From positions 11,780,001 through 11,844,000 of the forward strand of contig OZ316894.1 of the NCBI GenBank assembly GCA_973895155.1: DNA of 64,000 nucleotides, written 5' to 3'. Positions 1-13,476 of the stretch are shown here, one piece after another (within the stretch, counting starts at the first letter, position 1; the number at the start of each line of letters is the position of its first letter). The notes under the pieces were generated by a model, which worked only from the letters and a program-made list of their open reading frames with translations, was not told the origin of the DNA and ran no database searches. A program made the translations under genes and the position numbers. Source of the DNA: Marsupella aquatica (Eukaryota > Marchantiophyta).

Positions 1-167
1 CTAGCAAACACAATACAAATGTCAGGTCCAATCATAAGCCAATACATGACCTGAAAGTATGATCAAACCCATACAATACCATTTACAATTATATGGTCTC
101 CCACATATCTCCCCGCATAAGGTCAGCCTACACCTTGTAAAGGGCACCATATGCCCTTAAATCCTAC

Positions 168-1170
168 AGTGCTTGGGCTCATATTTTCTACAGTCCATAG
201 TGTAATCCTTACTTCACATCTCACAATTATCCATCAAGTCCATCAGTCTAATCTCGCACCCTCCAATGGCAGTAATTCAGCCCCTCCCAGACCTCGGTTA
301 TCCTATTCACACTACTTGGGCTCATATACACTACCGGGGCTCATATACACTACTTATTAGGCTCGAATATACTACAGCCCATAATGTAATCCTCACTTCA
401 CATCTCATGATTATCCAGCCAAAGAGTCCATCAGTCTAATCTCGTGCCCTCTAATGGCAGTAATTATCCCCCTCCCAGATCTCGGTTATCCTATTCACAC
501 TACTTGGGCTCACATACACTACTGGGGCTCATATACACTACTTATTAGGCTCGTATATACTACAGCCCATAATGTAATCCTCACTTCACATCTCATAATT
601 ATCCAGCAAAGAGTCCATGAGTCTAATCTCGTGCCCTCTAATGGCAGTAGTTAACCTCCCCTCCCCCTCCCCGACCTCGGTTATCCTATTCACACTACTT
701 GGGCTCATATACACTACTTATTAGGCTCGTATATACTACAGCCCATAATGTAATCCTCATTTCACACCTCATAATTATCCAGTAAAGAATTCATGAGTCT
801 AATCTCGTGCCCTCTAATGGCAGTAGTTAACCTCCCCCCCCCCCCCCCCCCCTCCCCGACCTCGGTTATCCTATTCACAGTACTTGGGCTCATATACACT
901 ACTTATTAGGCTCGTATATACTACAGCCCATAATGTAATCCTCACTTCACATCTCATAATTATCCAGCCAAAGAGTCCGTCAGTCTAATATCGTGCCCTC
1001 TAAAGGCAGTAATTAACCAGACCTCGATTATCCTATTGACACTACTGGGGCTCATATACACTACTGGGGCTCGTATATACTACAGCCCATAGTGTAATCC
1101 TCACTTCACATCTCATTATTATCCAGCAATCAAAAGAGTCTGTCAGTCTAATCTCGTGCCCTCTAATAAT
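168..1170. repeat. Tandem repeat, unit about 160-190 bp, six copies
   Basis: The same block recurs head to tail: a stretch on 'cctcggttatcctattcaca', then 'cttgggctcatatacacta', 'tacagcccataatgtaatcc', 'cacttcacatctcat' and 'agtctaatctcgtgccctct'. The motif 'ggcagta' marks each unit at 267, 455, 643, 819 and 1005, giving periods of 188, 188, 176 and 186. A last, shorter unit ends near 1167. Copies differ by point changes and small indels, mostly around a C-rich junction that has grown to 19 C in the fourth unit (834-852). The short open frames inside have no coding character. It lies upstream of the PP2A leader and could be a minisatellite or the edge of a larger array beginning outside the window. 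Confidence 0.9.
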
Positions 1171-1179
1171 AATGTGATT

Positions 1180-1947
1180 TGCCGGCCGCTCGCCCATCGT
1201 CTCCTCCTCCTCCTCCCAGCTCCCCCAGTTCCGTCCGCCACCATCGCCCACTTTTCCTTTTCCTTTCCTTCCCTTTCCTCCCTTCTCCTTGTTTTTCCTT
1301 CCTTTTCCTTGCTCTTCCTTCCTTCTCCTTGCTTTTCCTTCCTTCTCTCGGCTGCTACTACACTACGACTACTCCCACTACTGTACCATATTGTCTCGTC
1401 CCTGCCTCCCTCCCTCCCTCCCTCCCTCGTCAGGGTGGCTTGCTGCTCGTGCTGGTGCTGGTGCTGCAGCTTGTCGTGAGGTTTAGGACTGTTTTAAGCT
1501 TCGTGTCATACAACAAACACCAGTGGTAGTAGTGGTAGTAGTAGGACTGTAGTCGAAGTAGAGAGCGGACCCTGCCTGCCCTTCCTCCTGCTCCTACTAC
1601 TGCCTTCTTCTTCCTCTTCTTCCTCTTCCCTGCTGCTGCTGCTGCTGCTGCAGTGCCCTGCAGTAGTAGTAGTGTAGAGTGCTGCTGCGTTCGAGTGCTG
1701 CTGCGTTCGAGTGCAGCGATCCGCTCGGTCGCGCTTCCTCTGCTCTCGTTGTGCTGCTCGCTTTCCCGTGCCGTGCTGTGTGTTTGTTGGGCTGCCTTGC
1801 TTTTCGGTGCTTTGTTGCGACTCTGTCCTCTGCCTCACTTTTACTTCTCACTGCTGCACTTCGACTCGACTCGACTCGACTCGACTCGACCTGACCGGCA
1901 GGCCAGGCCAGGCCAGCCCCGAGTGCTCGACCGACCGACCTCTTCGA

Positions 1948-1993
<46 letters not shown>

Positions 1994-2407
1994 GCGTGCG
2001 TGCGTGCGTGTGTTTCGTTTACAGAGTGCAGCAAGCAAAAGCACACGGGGGATGCTGGTCGTGGTGCTGCCACTGTTGCTCCTGGACTGAACTGACGGGA
2101 GTGGAGTGGAGTGGAGTGGAGTGGAGTTTAGTGAAGTGGAGTGAAGAGGGCAAGATTGGTATTGTATCGATGCTGTCATGGTCACGCCTATGGCCGGCCC
2201 GCGAAGGCCCTGGCTCCTCATGTTCGCACTGCTATGGCTTCCGATGATGCTGCAGCCCCGCTCTATGCCACCCATCGGAGTGAATCGTGGTCTGCTGTCA
2301 ACGACTTCCGCAATTGCTTTTGTTATGCTACGAGGTTAGGGTTCCGTGAAAGGCTGGGTTTCAGGTCTGCGCAATCGGAGGGTGTGTAGTGTGTTACGTA
2401 GAAGAGA
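1180..2407 (+). promoter_or_regulatory. Probable promoter and 5' leader of the PP2A B gene, dense in microsatellites
   Basis: This interval holds no believable coding sequence. It opens with a strongly pyrimidine-rich tract (about 1195-1440, repeated 'ccttcctttt' and 'ccctccct'), followed by (CTG)7 at 1630-1650, (TCGAC)6 at 1861-1890, 'ggccaggccaggccag' at 1901-1916, (GA)19 at 1952-1989, a TGCG run at 1990-2012 and (GTGGA)5 at 2101-2125. CT/GA-rich tracts near the transcription start are common in plant genes, so promoter plus leader is the natural reading. The transcription start itself cannot be placed. The open frames overlapping this stretch are low-complexity by-products of the repeats. 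Confidence 0.6.
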
Positions 2408-5400
2408 ATGATCAGTGGGGGTGGGGGAGCTGGAGTTGCGGCTCCCGGGGGCCCCGGACAGCCCCTCGAATGGAAATTTTCGCAAGTTTTTGGCGAGCGA
2501 GCGGCTGGCGAGGAAGTGCAAGAGGGTAAACTTACTTTTTCTTGCCTTGCATTGCTTCCTGTGCCTCACCCTCCTTTTGCTTGCATCGCATCTGTCATTT
2601 CCTGCGCTCTCCTCCATTCCCAGCATGCACCTCAACACGCCTGCGAATGGGATCTACCTTCCTTCTCGTCCCAATCTTATTACAGGTTCTCGCAATGATT
2701 CTTCGTCACTGCGGGTCTGTCAGCCTGAGCCTCTCCTTTCGTGGCACAATCACGGTGTCGGTCGGTCCTCAGCTTGGCATCTGCTGTAATGATCGCCCTT
2801 CTTGCGATGTGGTCCTCTTTGGTGCCGATTTATTCCTCAGGAGGCAAGCTGGAACGAAAATTGTTGGGCTTCGTTGGCATTAGATTTCGCAGTACGGTTT
2901 GGGTCCCATGTCATTACGCTAGGTGCACTGTTAGGCTTCAATCATCACTTTGTTTGGAGCTGCTCCTCCCCTTTACGGCAGCCGCGCGAGTGCAACGTCG
3001 CAGAAAATTGGCCCGACTGATACAACTCTCTGATGCATCATGATGTTCGATCGTGATTTTCTGGCATTAGAAAGTCCCTACCCTTCAGACACAGTTGCAC
3101 ATTTTGACGGGGAGAATTCAGCTGCGGTCTGCAACATTGAATGCTCACTTGGGGCTTGTCCATATCATTACTGCACCGCATCGGGAATAATCATACCGTG
3201 GGCTTCCTTTGGGTGACTCGTCGGGAGCGGTCGAAGTGCAGTGTTCTGTCAAAAGTCTTGAGGATTGCGTGTCGTGTTCCCTTAATCACCTCGCCAGTCT
3301 GTTGCATATTATTTCGTTGCTCTTTCCGATCAAGAGTCTGTGCTCGGATCCAATTTCTCAGCTTTGGTACGATTGGCGACCTAGGACCGACCTTTCAGCA
3401 TTCAGTAAGAGTTTTCCTCTTATATACGTGAATATTCCTCAATGATATGCAGTTGATGGAGATTTTTGAGGTTTGGTTACCCCCTCGGCTTACGTCACAT
3501 GGATTTTAAATTTTACTAATCATAACCTTTAAGGTTTACTGAAAACCTTATTGTAGAGCCTTCACTTCTGAACTCTGGTAGGTGACCTATGTTTTGGCGT
3601 CCGCTCACTGGTTTCTCGTATATTGGGCAGTGTGCTTGCTGTATTCGGTTGTCGGGATGAAGATGCTGAGGGACCGATTTGTTCCTTTAAAAGAGTTCAT
3701 GTCCTGGGTAAATCTGACCAAGAGATACTTCTGTCTGTGGCAGTCGACATAATCTCTGCAATTGAGTTTGACAAGTCTGGGGAACATTTAGCCACTGGCG
3801 ATCGAGGAGGGCGTGTAGTTCTGTTCGAGAGAACTGATGGGAAAGATGTAAGACTTGCAAACATTACTCACAGCTGCGCAGTGCGGATCTGTTGATTACG
3901 TTTACATTGCTGGTTTTGATCAACACCTTGAAGATGCTCGTAGTAGGTTGATTTATTTTGTTGGTCTCGTATTGGAGAGGTTTCGTTTGAGAGGGCAGTC
4001 TTCAGAGCATCACTTATAGAATACCGACAAGGTTCGATCCACAAGCGGTATTCCAGCCTGATTGTTACTGTTAATGCTCTGCGTAGTCAAGTGAGGAGAT
4101 CACTCACTTTAGACATTGTGGGAAACGTAAATGCATGAGTTTGATATGGTTCCTTATCTGGGCGATAAAATTGCGACTACCATGACTACTTCTTCGGCAC
4201 TATATGCAATATTCAATAGTTTCATATAATACGGATGGAAGAACTTCGCGAATTGAGGTTATAAACTAAGACCGACACTGAAGCGTTCTTGACGTAGGCT
4301 CTGAAGCGTGGGCTGTTGTATGGCATTGATGTAGTTACGACCACCCCGGAGGGAGCTGGAGAGAGCAGACTACCAAATACCTAGGCATCCAGAATATCGA
4401 TACTCAACTGAGTTCCAAAGTCACGAGCCAGAGGTATGCTCACTTGGTATTTCTTTTCTCTAATATCAAGGTTGGATCGATTTTTTGTTGGATCATCATT
4501 GACAGGACAATGGACAAGAATGGATTGTCTTTCTCTGGCCTGTATGCTTCTAGAATTATCTTTTGAACTCACGAAAGGTTTTGATTTGTAGAGCTCTTAA
4601 AATGAACCAATTAAGGTAGGCTTACCGTAATTCTGGGGATCGTGTCACCCAATTTATCCTATGTCTGCGGGCAAACGTGGTGAAAGATATGGATTGTGCG
4701 GGTTTCTTGGGAGAGTTAGTGGACTTGCAGGTTTGATAGTGACGAATGGTTTCACTTAGGTCCAGAACGCTCACTATGGATTCTGGGGTTCGGTCGGCCG
4801 TCCTTTGAAATCCACCCTAAACAGGAAATATGTTGTACCTACTGGCCAAGCTCCTTAGTCAAACTCCTGGCTCCTAGCTCTGTTCCAATGACAGCTTGGA
4901 ATCGTATCGTAGGCTGCTAGACCTGTGAAAGTGACAAAGGTGAAAGTGCTAGACCTGTGAAAGCGATATTACCTGCACAGCCGACTTCTTGTCTCGATTG
5001 GGAGAACTGATGGACTTGAAACCTGTTAGCCACAGTCTATTCTCCCTAGGCTATAATCAAGTCTCCTTTGCTTTCTTTTGCTCTCTTTTGCTCCTCAGAT
5101 CAGTGTTTTTGTCACCGCCATAGTGAGCTGGGATCACCGTCAATGTCCTTGGATTTAATTGTACATTCTCTTGTATTTAATGAAGGCCTTCACCAGCTTA
5201 ATGCTGGCTCCATTAAGACTGACCAGAGAGTCTTGTTGTATTTAGATAACTTACAACACGCCTAAGTTCTTTAAAGCAGTCAGGCTTTCAATCATGCAGT
5301 ATGACTGGCATGCAGACACTTTGAAATGGACTATGGTGTCCAATTTTTGAGCAGACACTGAAAATGTTTCTGCACTACTGAGAATCGTTGTACAGTCAAC

Positions 5401-8400
5401 ATTACCCAACCCTGCCTGGACGAATCTATGCTGACGTACCTGAATTTGAAGTTCGGGAAAAACTCCCATATCATTGCAGCTCTGCCAAGACCTTTGCGAA
5501 CCAGATCTTCTTTGTCGTCAAGCATTGAAGCTTCAGGCAGATTGTGTCATCATACAAACTAGGGTATGATCATGGGTTGGCCAAGGGAAGAGTATCATCT
5601 CGGTGGCCGGTTACACTGTCAAATAAGCTACAATCATAGCCATATGTTGTGAGCACTGCATATAAGCGTTTAAGGAGAGAGGAGAAACTACATATTGTGG
5701 ATGAGCGATCTCTTCATCTTGATGTTATTTCTGGGCACTTGTCGATGATTCTATAATTTCGACCTCATGTCTTTTTCGCCCTGCTGAGTTGTAACATAGT
5801 CCGGAGAATTTTGACAATCATTTTATAGGGGAAAAGCTTGCGGTCATTTGCCTTATGGTTAGTTAAAGTAAAGCAAGGACTGCACAGGAAGTGGAGTTAT
5901 TGGGTAGAGCTTTGGATGGGTACAGCTTGGAGCTGTTCTCGTTAATTCTTGGGTTTCCATTCCTTTGATTAGGAGTTTTATTGCAAGCACGAGATCTGTC
6001 AAGAAATATATCTAGAACAATTATTCTTGCTTGGAATGTTCTATTGGTTTAACTTCCCTTGTATAGTATTTCATGAATGTCAAAATACAACTTATGCGTT
6101 CAGGGACTGTATCACTTCTTGCTGTGAACGTACAACATGTCAGTTGTCGCTGTTTACCGCGTGGATTTGTCATTCTTTCCGTGTTCTCTTGTGGCTTCTG
6201 TTTTTCTGGTTATGTTTTTGGAGCAGGTGACAAATTTAAGATACACTGTTGAAGCCATCTCTTCATATCATGTACAATGATAATATACTAATACTGTCTC
6301 TGGACCCAGTTTGACTATTTGAAGAGTCTGGAGATAGAAGAAAAGATCAATAAGATCAGGTGGTGTCAGACCGCCAATGGTGCCAGGTTTCTACTTTCCA
6401 CCAACGACAAAACAATAAAGTTATGGAAGGTGCGTAATTTATCTCCGCTGCTGGCAGTGACTGGCAGGAATTTGTACTATGCATGAACTGTGTGACAAAA
6501 TCTAGTGGTTTAGTGGTTCTTCTGTTGCATAGGGTCTGACGGTGAAGATTTCGCGAATTGTTAAATCAGACACTTCTATGTTTAACAACAGGCCTATGCA
6601 TATTAGCAATTACTTTAATTCGGCATTCCGGCCTAAGTCATGGAAGGATTGTTAATTTGCATCTTCATGCTTTCACGCTTCCAAAATCTTCATGGATGGT
6701 GCTAAATTAATATCTTTCTCGTTAGAATGGACTTCATGAGGTCTGGTTTCTTGGGTTTCAAGTTCCAAATAAATTTTAGCGGAGTTACTTTGATTATCCA
6801 ATTTTGTCTTTTATTCACATTCGGAGCAATTGTCTCGTGGATGCTGGGTTTCGAATTTTCTTGAAGCTGACGGGAGTCAGCACTTCTGAATGTTTACAGT
6901 TGTCTTTCAGAAAACTTATATGTTGCCTTAATAAATTCATCCGGAATCGCCTTGGCCACTTCGCTAATTTATTGCAAATGGGCTTGGCGGGAGAAACCCA
7001 GTTTTGAGTTGACCTGGTCGGTACTGTTGTTTGACTTTGAACAGGTCTCAGAGAAAAAAGTGAAGATTGTATCTAATCTAAATGTAGACCCGTCCGTGCG
7101 TGCTGGAAATGGAAGTTTAGTTGGGACTAGTCCTGTGTTGAGCCCTAAGGGTTTTGCACCTCGGTCCATCAATGGAGGGGCTGTACGGCGGTCATTTCCA
7201 GCCATCAGCAATGATTTTGTGTTTCCTCCCGGTGGAATTCCATCACTTCGCCTGCCCACGGTAAGTGTTGGTGGTTTAATCTCTGTGTAATAAATGTTAT
7301 TTAGTGTCTCAGTCTACCTCAACAGGCTGTTGAATGTCACTCGTAGACATTACGAGGTTATAGCCTTTGGCCATAGTTTGATTATAGGGTTTCGTCGAAT
7401 TATATTTTGTTTGAAGCGGGCCTGTGGATGTCTTTGCTTTTAAACTTCTTGAAAGTTATCGTGATGAACAAAAGGAGTGTCCTAACACTCCGATCGTTCT
7501 CTGTCGCTATTTTGGAGGACAGGTTTGGAGCAATGAAACTGCTCTTGTTGCAAGATGTAGAAGAGTTTATGCAAATGCACATGCGTACCACATAAATTCT
7601 ATTTCGAACAACAGGTACGGACTTATCTCGTTCCAGGTATTCCGTGTTGGCTCAGATCCATTCTTGCCACTATTAGAATGTTAACTCATTTAGTTCTTCC
7701 ACTTGACCTTGGAAGTAACTTCTGCCAGACCAGCTAGGGCTCTTAGTTAAGTGGAGGGAACTTTGTTGTGGGTCCTTATTCTCAGTTCTTTTCGCTTATA
7801 TGTTTTGTGTCGGTGCCAGCGATTGTGAAACATACATATCAGCAGATGATTTGAGGATAAACTTGTGGAACCTGGAAGTCAGTGATCAAAGTTTTAACAT
7901 TGTAGACATCAAGCCTGTCAATATGGAAGACTTGACAGGTATGTGTGCCCCTTAAACTTTCACAGTAAAGAGTTTTGGGTATGAGAAAAGTTGCAAATGT
8001 TCTTAGCTGCTCTGTTTGTTCAAGTGGAAGGCAAGGGTGAGCAGGGACGAAAGATTTGGACTACACTGCGTCGAAATATTTAGAATAAAGCTAAGAAGCA
8101 CTCTTACAGATGCGGAGATTGTGTGCCTCAAAGTAGACTGAAAGGCGGGATTTTGCAACAGGATGAAATTAAGATTAGTGAGATTGCTTTTTGGCCTTTA
8201 TTGTCTTTTAGTTGGAGATACACTTTCCAACAGCTGGTATTGCTCTTCAGCAGAGTCCTACACTTTTAATTACTCTCGTAGTAGTCGGACAGGACCTTGC
8301 TCAGCCAACGCGTAGAAGTGGAGTTCTGGAGGTCTTGTACGTGTTAGTCCTTAATGATGCGTCGAGGGCTCGTAGGATGGATCATACAGGATTACCATGG

Positions 8401-10721
8401 GTTCTGTCTCTACCTATTGTCATAGCCGAGGCTTTACAAACGGTGTGGTTGTGCAGAGGTTATCACATCAGCAGAGTTTCATCCTACTCATTGCAACACG
8501 TTAGCTTATAGTAGTTCGAAGGGCACCATCCGCCTGATTGACATGCGGCAGTCAGCTTTATGTGACCAGCACGCAAAACTGTACTTGATCGTTCTCAGCC
8601 TCTTTCGCAGAAAATGTTGCCTTTGTGTTTATGGATTAATGTCTGAGGTCGAATGTAATAGCGCTGTCAGTATTTCAACCATTTGATATCATGCGCTGGA
8701 CAAATTTCCTTTCCGTTTTGTGAATTCTTTTCTGCCTGTATCTAATTGGTCTACAGTCTTGGATGATTAAATTGGAAGACCAAATAACCTTCGCCATAGA
8801 ACTGTTGGGGGTAATAACAGAGGATCGGCCCCATCGGTGGTCTGTTGTTTACAAGCCAGACTAAATCTGGTTTCTGTCGTTACAGATTTGAAGAGCAGGA
8901 GGCACCAGGCTCAAGATCATTCTTTACAGAAATCATAGCATCAATTTCTGATATTAAATTTGCAAGAGGAGGCCGTTACATTCTCTCTCGAGATTATATG
9001 ACTCTCAAGGTGTGACCATTTGTAATTTTGGCCGTAATGAGACTCTTATATTTTGGCTTTCTCCGTTCAGTGGACACGCAGTTTGCTTCCCTCCTGGATT
9101 ATGATATTTTGTTTTTGGCTGTTCATAGCGCACGGGTGGCGAACTCAGCTTGTTTGACTCTGTCTGGAACGAAAATGATGCTTTCGTGGTTTTGATCCTC
9201 TCTTCGGTGTAGATAGGGACAATTTGTCGGTTTGAGCCATTTTGTGGTTATGTGAGTAGCATGTGCCCTGGGTTGGGTGGTCAAATAACCAATGTGGGGG
9301 CTAGCAGGCAGTCATGAGGCGACTGATAATGACCAGAGTGGGAAGGATACATTCTTTTTAGTCTCTTCTGGGAAGATTGAGTTTTGGAAGCTCTAGTAAA
9401 CATCAATGGTGGTCATTGATTGCAGTTGTGGGATGTCAATATGGAGGCCGCTCCTGTTGCAACTTTTAAGGTTCATGAGTATCTTCGCCCTAAGGTAGGC
9501 TGGACTCTGTAGGCCATAGTTTGGCCGAGGGTTACCTTTCGCGGGATAAGCCAGTTTGATCTTATCTTTTGTCATGCATTTTAAATATTGTTCAAGTGTC
9601 CTTGTTGATATTATGTTCGCTTAGTTCCTCTTGTCATCCGCACATATTTTCTGGACTGTTATTAACTTTCTCAACTACTGGCTTGTTTATAGTTATGTGA
9701 TTTGTATGAGAATGATTCGATCTTTGACAAGTTCGAGTGTTGCTTGAGTGGAGATGGACAACGTGTTGCGACTGGCTCTTACAGGTAAAAAAATATTTGA
9801 ATGACTCGGAACTCGTTACGTATGATAGCCAGTGTCGTAAAGTATGATAGTCAGTGTAAACAACAGTGTAAATCGATATAGGGAATAAGGAGGGAATAAA
9901 TTCTATAGAATGAGGGATCGATATAGGGAATAAATTCAAATTCCCGCCGAAGAATGTTTGAATAAATTCTATAGAATGAGGGATGGCTTTTTTCTAATGA
10001 AATCTGGCTCGATTTTCGTTATTTGCAGCAATTTATTCAGAGTATTTGGGGCTGTTCCTGGTAGTGAGGAGCAATCGACCCTTGAAGCCAGCAAAACTCC
10101 AAATAAGTAATAACCTGCTGACCTTTTGTAGAACTAATGTACATTGTGAATGATTCTCTCAATCATCTATTGTCTATGAAAGATTTGTGATAAAGTTATC
10201 ACTTGCTCTTCTGGGATGCTGATTGGAGCTGAGACTGACAGTTTCTATGGGGTTCTTGGACACAGGCGGCCTGTGCAGACACCCACAAAGTCTGGAAATC
10301 GTCTTTTTACTGTGCGTGGCCGACGTGACAGCAGAGGACGAGGTAGAGTACATCATTTCACACTTTTCCTATCAAGGGCGTTGTCCAATCTAGAAGGCTA
10401 GTTGGACTGCAAGGCTCCGTGGCTGCAATTTCTTGATGATTGCATGACAAATGTGCAACAGGTTGTCCGCAGCTGCCAGAAAGCACTTCCGCTCCTGATT
10501 GATTCAGTTCCCCGGTGCTTTGAACATCTGAGTCTCATTTTGGGAAGTACTTCAATTAATTGATGTCGTATTGTTTTATGACAGGTGGCGATAGCCCTGG
10601 AAGTGAGATGAATGGAGGTCAATATGATTTTACATCGAAACTACTGCATTTAGCATGGCATCCAAGTGCACATGTCATAGCGTGTGCTGCTTCTAACAGC
10701 CTGTACATGTACTACGCATAG
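2408..10721 (+). CDS. PP2A regulatory subunit B (B55/PR55, WD-repeat), 14 coding exons
   Basis: Regulatory B55 subunit that targets protein phosphatase 2A to substrates through a seven-bladed WD40 propeller. Exons: 2408-2525, 3744-3847, 4335-4433, 6310-6429, 7045-7260, 7523-7614, 7820-7938, 8457-8580, 8886-9009, 9426-9494, 9693-9784, 10029-10106, 10266-10342, 10585-10721. All introns are GT-AG and phase closes throughout, giving 522 aa (plant homologues are about 510). Diagnostic segments in order: [11 protein letters not shown] (exon 1), [20 protein letters not shown] (exon 2), [20 protein letters not shown] (exon 4), [19 protein letters not shown] (exon 6), [10 protein letters not shown] (exon 8), [15 protein letters not shown] (exon 9), [18 protein letters not shown] and terminal LYMYYA (exon 14). 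The start is the first ATG of the conserved N-terminus, after a Gly-rich lead-in. Introns 1 and 3 are long (1,218 and 1,876 bp). The loop coded by exon 5 (after 'NVDPS') is the variable plant-specific insert. Closest type is Arabidopsis ATB-alpha/beta; the family call is near certain. Confidence 0.95.
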
Positions 10722-13476
10722 GAATCATCGTTGTTTTCAGTAAAAATATTCTCAGATCTTGTTTTCCTCCATGATCTGTGAGGCATTTGTTCTCAATTAA
10801 AGCCTGAATGTGAATGAATGTTAGTGGTGTGTTTTTCCAAGCGAAAAAAGTGAATGAATGGAATGTCTTGGTTGATTGGAAGTCTACGGCGTCCCCTGTG
10901 TGTGGATTGTGGGATAAATAAGGTCTACCCTTTGGGACTGGATCAACTATCGACTACCAGAGGTTTCGCAAGGTAAAGTTGATAAAATAGTTGCCAGAGA
11001 ATGACGTGTTATATTGTCGTGCCTCAAGGGAAGAACATGAGGAACGAATAGTCTGATGTGAGCAACTTAGTTTGCAATAGCTAACATGAAGCGTTCCTAA
11101 ATATAAAACGCTGATGCAGAGCCTTCTTAGACCGTGTGAGAGTCCGCATTTATATGTGGTCCTAGCTGATATGTAAGATAGTGCTCCTCAGTGAACCAAT
11201 GAAATGTAGCCGAATGGAGCTACCTCATCACCTTAGTCATTTTTTTGTGTTTATGCAGGGTTTGCTGTAATTCGATAAGAGCATGCTCTTCCTTAAGTAG
11301 GGCTTCGTTGGATAGACTACCTTTGAAGATCAGATTAAATCTGATTATGATCCCCTGATCCGTTTCCTGATCTTTAGAGCTCTTTGTACACGCAGCTTTT
11401 GGGCAATGGGTGTGTAGACTGGTTTTACTGGATGTGGTTTCTTGAGCCATTTCTTTATGGCTGTTACCCCACTAATTACGATACGACTACTATGGATCAC
11501 TTGTGACCGTACTCGCTCATCCATGCCTGTGGTGACGACACAGCTAGTACTGGGTTACATCGTTGCTTGTGACAGGACCGCGGCTTGCCTAGTTATGACA
11601 GGAGTTTCTTATCGTACTCTGCCTGCGTACATGGGTTGGTTTCCACCCCTCCTGTGACGGGACTGGCTTGTGTCACCATTTATGTCACAGGATTGAACCG
11701 GAAAAGCTAGAAGAATCACAACTATATCTGGTTGTTGGGCTTGGGCTTCATACAATCCGCAGCTATGTTATATGGCTACAAGTTATCTGAATGGGAAGTT
11801 TCTAAAACATGGTTGTGAAACGGGATTGCCAGAGTCGACGCTTTCAATAACTGAAAGTTTTGTTGCTACTTGTAGTTTGACCTTGACTTGGCGCCAACTG
11901 CGACGGACTTCGAAGAACTTTTATTATTATTCATATCATGATACATTAAGAAATGCAACTTTCAAAATCTTTCAGGAAGAATAAACTCTTGCTATACAGC
12001 ATTGCCAACCATTAATTGCAAAATTTTAAAGCCAATATGCATTTGTTATAGTAACGAGAATTATAATAGTTGAGAAAATTGATAAAAAATTATCATAAGG
12101 TTCCTTCCAAATGCTTCCGACCTCAGTCCTCAAGGTCAGTGCAACAGTGTAAATAGTTTCAAATGTGTGCAAGGTGAAACTGTGATTTCACCAAGCATAA
12201 CTAGCTACTGTAGTTCCTAGGAGTCCTCACCCCAATACTGACACGGCCGAAGCTCTCATGAGTAGTCCGGTTGGTAGGAAACTTTGATCCCAAGGTGAGT
12301 TCTTGGTTTCGCATAACGCCCATGTTATATGCCCATCTATCACTGTTACTTTTGTGGGTGAGGAGTTATTGTGCAGGGTGGTGAAAGGAGACTAGCATGC
12401 CCTGGCAGGTTTGTCATACAGCCACGGATGAGTGGGAAATTTGTGGAACCATTAGGAGCTGAGATTGCCTAATGTTTTGGAAACATTTTCTTGGGAAACT
12501 TTTATTTAATCAGTTCAAGCGGTATTTTAACCTCTAGGTGGCTGGAAACCAATTAATAAACTATATCCTTCTACCTGTGAGTGACGGGCTGTTCCCGATG
12601 GTAGAGTGGGGGAAGACAATGGAACCCAAGGATTTCAATTGTTGCTGTTGTTATCTAGAAAGTCACGTCATTGCTTTTGCAGCGTAGCCAGATCGATTGC
12701 CACAAAATTTCGTGTTAGTAGGACTGAAGGCAGGGAAAGTATCCCACTGCATATTATGGCTCAACGAAAGGAACCACGAGATCGGGGCAGGAAAGGAAGA
12801 CTACGTATTAAAGACCGTGGGTCCATGACCACCCACTGAGAAATTTGATCTAGTCATGGCTTTTCTTCAACCTCTCATCAGGATCTTTTAACTTCAATTT
12901 GCATGTGCCTCGTGGAAATAATGACCCTCGAACGTCCAGATTGCTGCCTCTTAGCTCGACTGCCTGCTTCATTCGATCGATTATTCCTGTGGAAGATTCT
13001 GGGAGATTTCTGGGAGAATCATAATTATCAGAAATTCTAAAGTATCTTTGATAATCTTTCTATGGAAGATATAGGGGCGCACCAACCTTGCTACGATACA
13101 CAAGGTCTTCAATTGACTGTATCCGCCAGTTCCGTCGTCAGATTTTGAATGTATATGCTATGTACCCACGGTACACATAGCCCTTCCCTCCCTTTACATA
13201 TTGGAGTCCTCCCTTCCGAGTTTGCCAGTCAAAATTGCTAGCAAGCAGAGCCCAGGCAGTGACCAAGGGCCAATTTTTAGAACAAAACTTGTAGTATCCT
13301 TGATCTACTCATGTCAAATGCGTGCTTTCCGAAAAACCATTCCTATCTCAATATGATTCTTTCATCTACTCTCTTGAGTTGAGTCCCTTCGGCACCCTCA
13401 TATGTTGTGAGAGATACCTCGCTCTATGCTGGCATTCATTCGGTGCGCACGATTATATCCTTTGGCATCCTCCTAG
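10722..13476. other. Intergenic interval between two convergent genes
   Basis: The PP2A gene ends at 10721 on the + strand and the arginine decarboxylase gene ends at 13477 on the - strand, so this stretch must hold both 3' UTRs. The open frames here (for example 11220-11450 on -, 11772-11984 and 12606-12839 on +) are under 80 codons, share no recognisable motif with known proteins and are not joined by plausible splice sites. I see no gene, RNA or repeat that I can support. Confidence 0.6.

Noticed and set aside
1156-2275. Several overlapping open frames of 70-180 codons on both strands
   Set aside because: They consist of translated microsatellites (poly-Ser, poly-Pro, Arg-Glu or Leu-Ser runs) and overlap one another in several frames.
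4031-4040. 'ggttcgatcc', a tRNA B-box-like sequence
   Set aside because: No matching A box, no cloverleaf can be drawn around it, and it lies in an intron of the PP2A gene.
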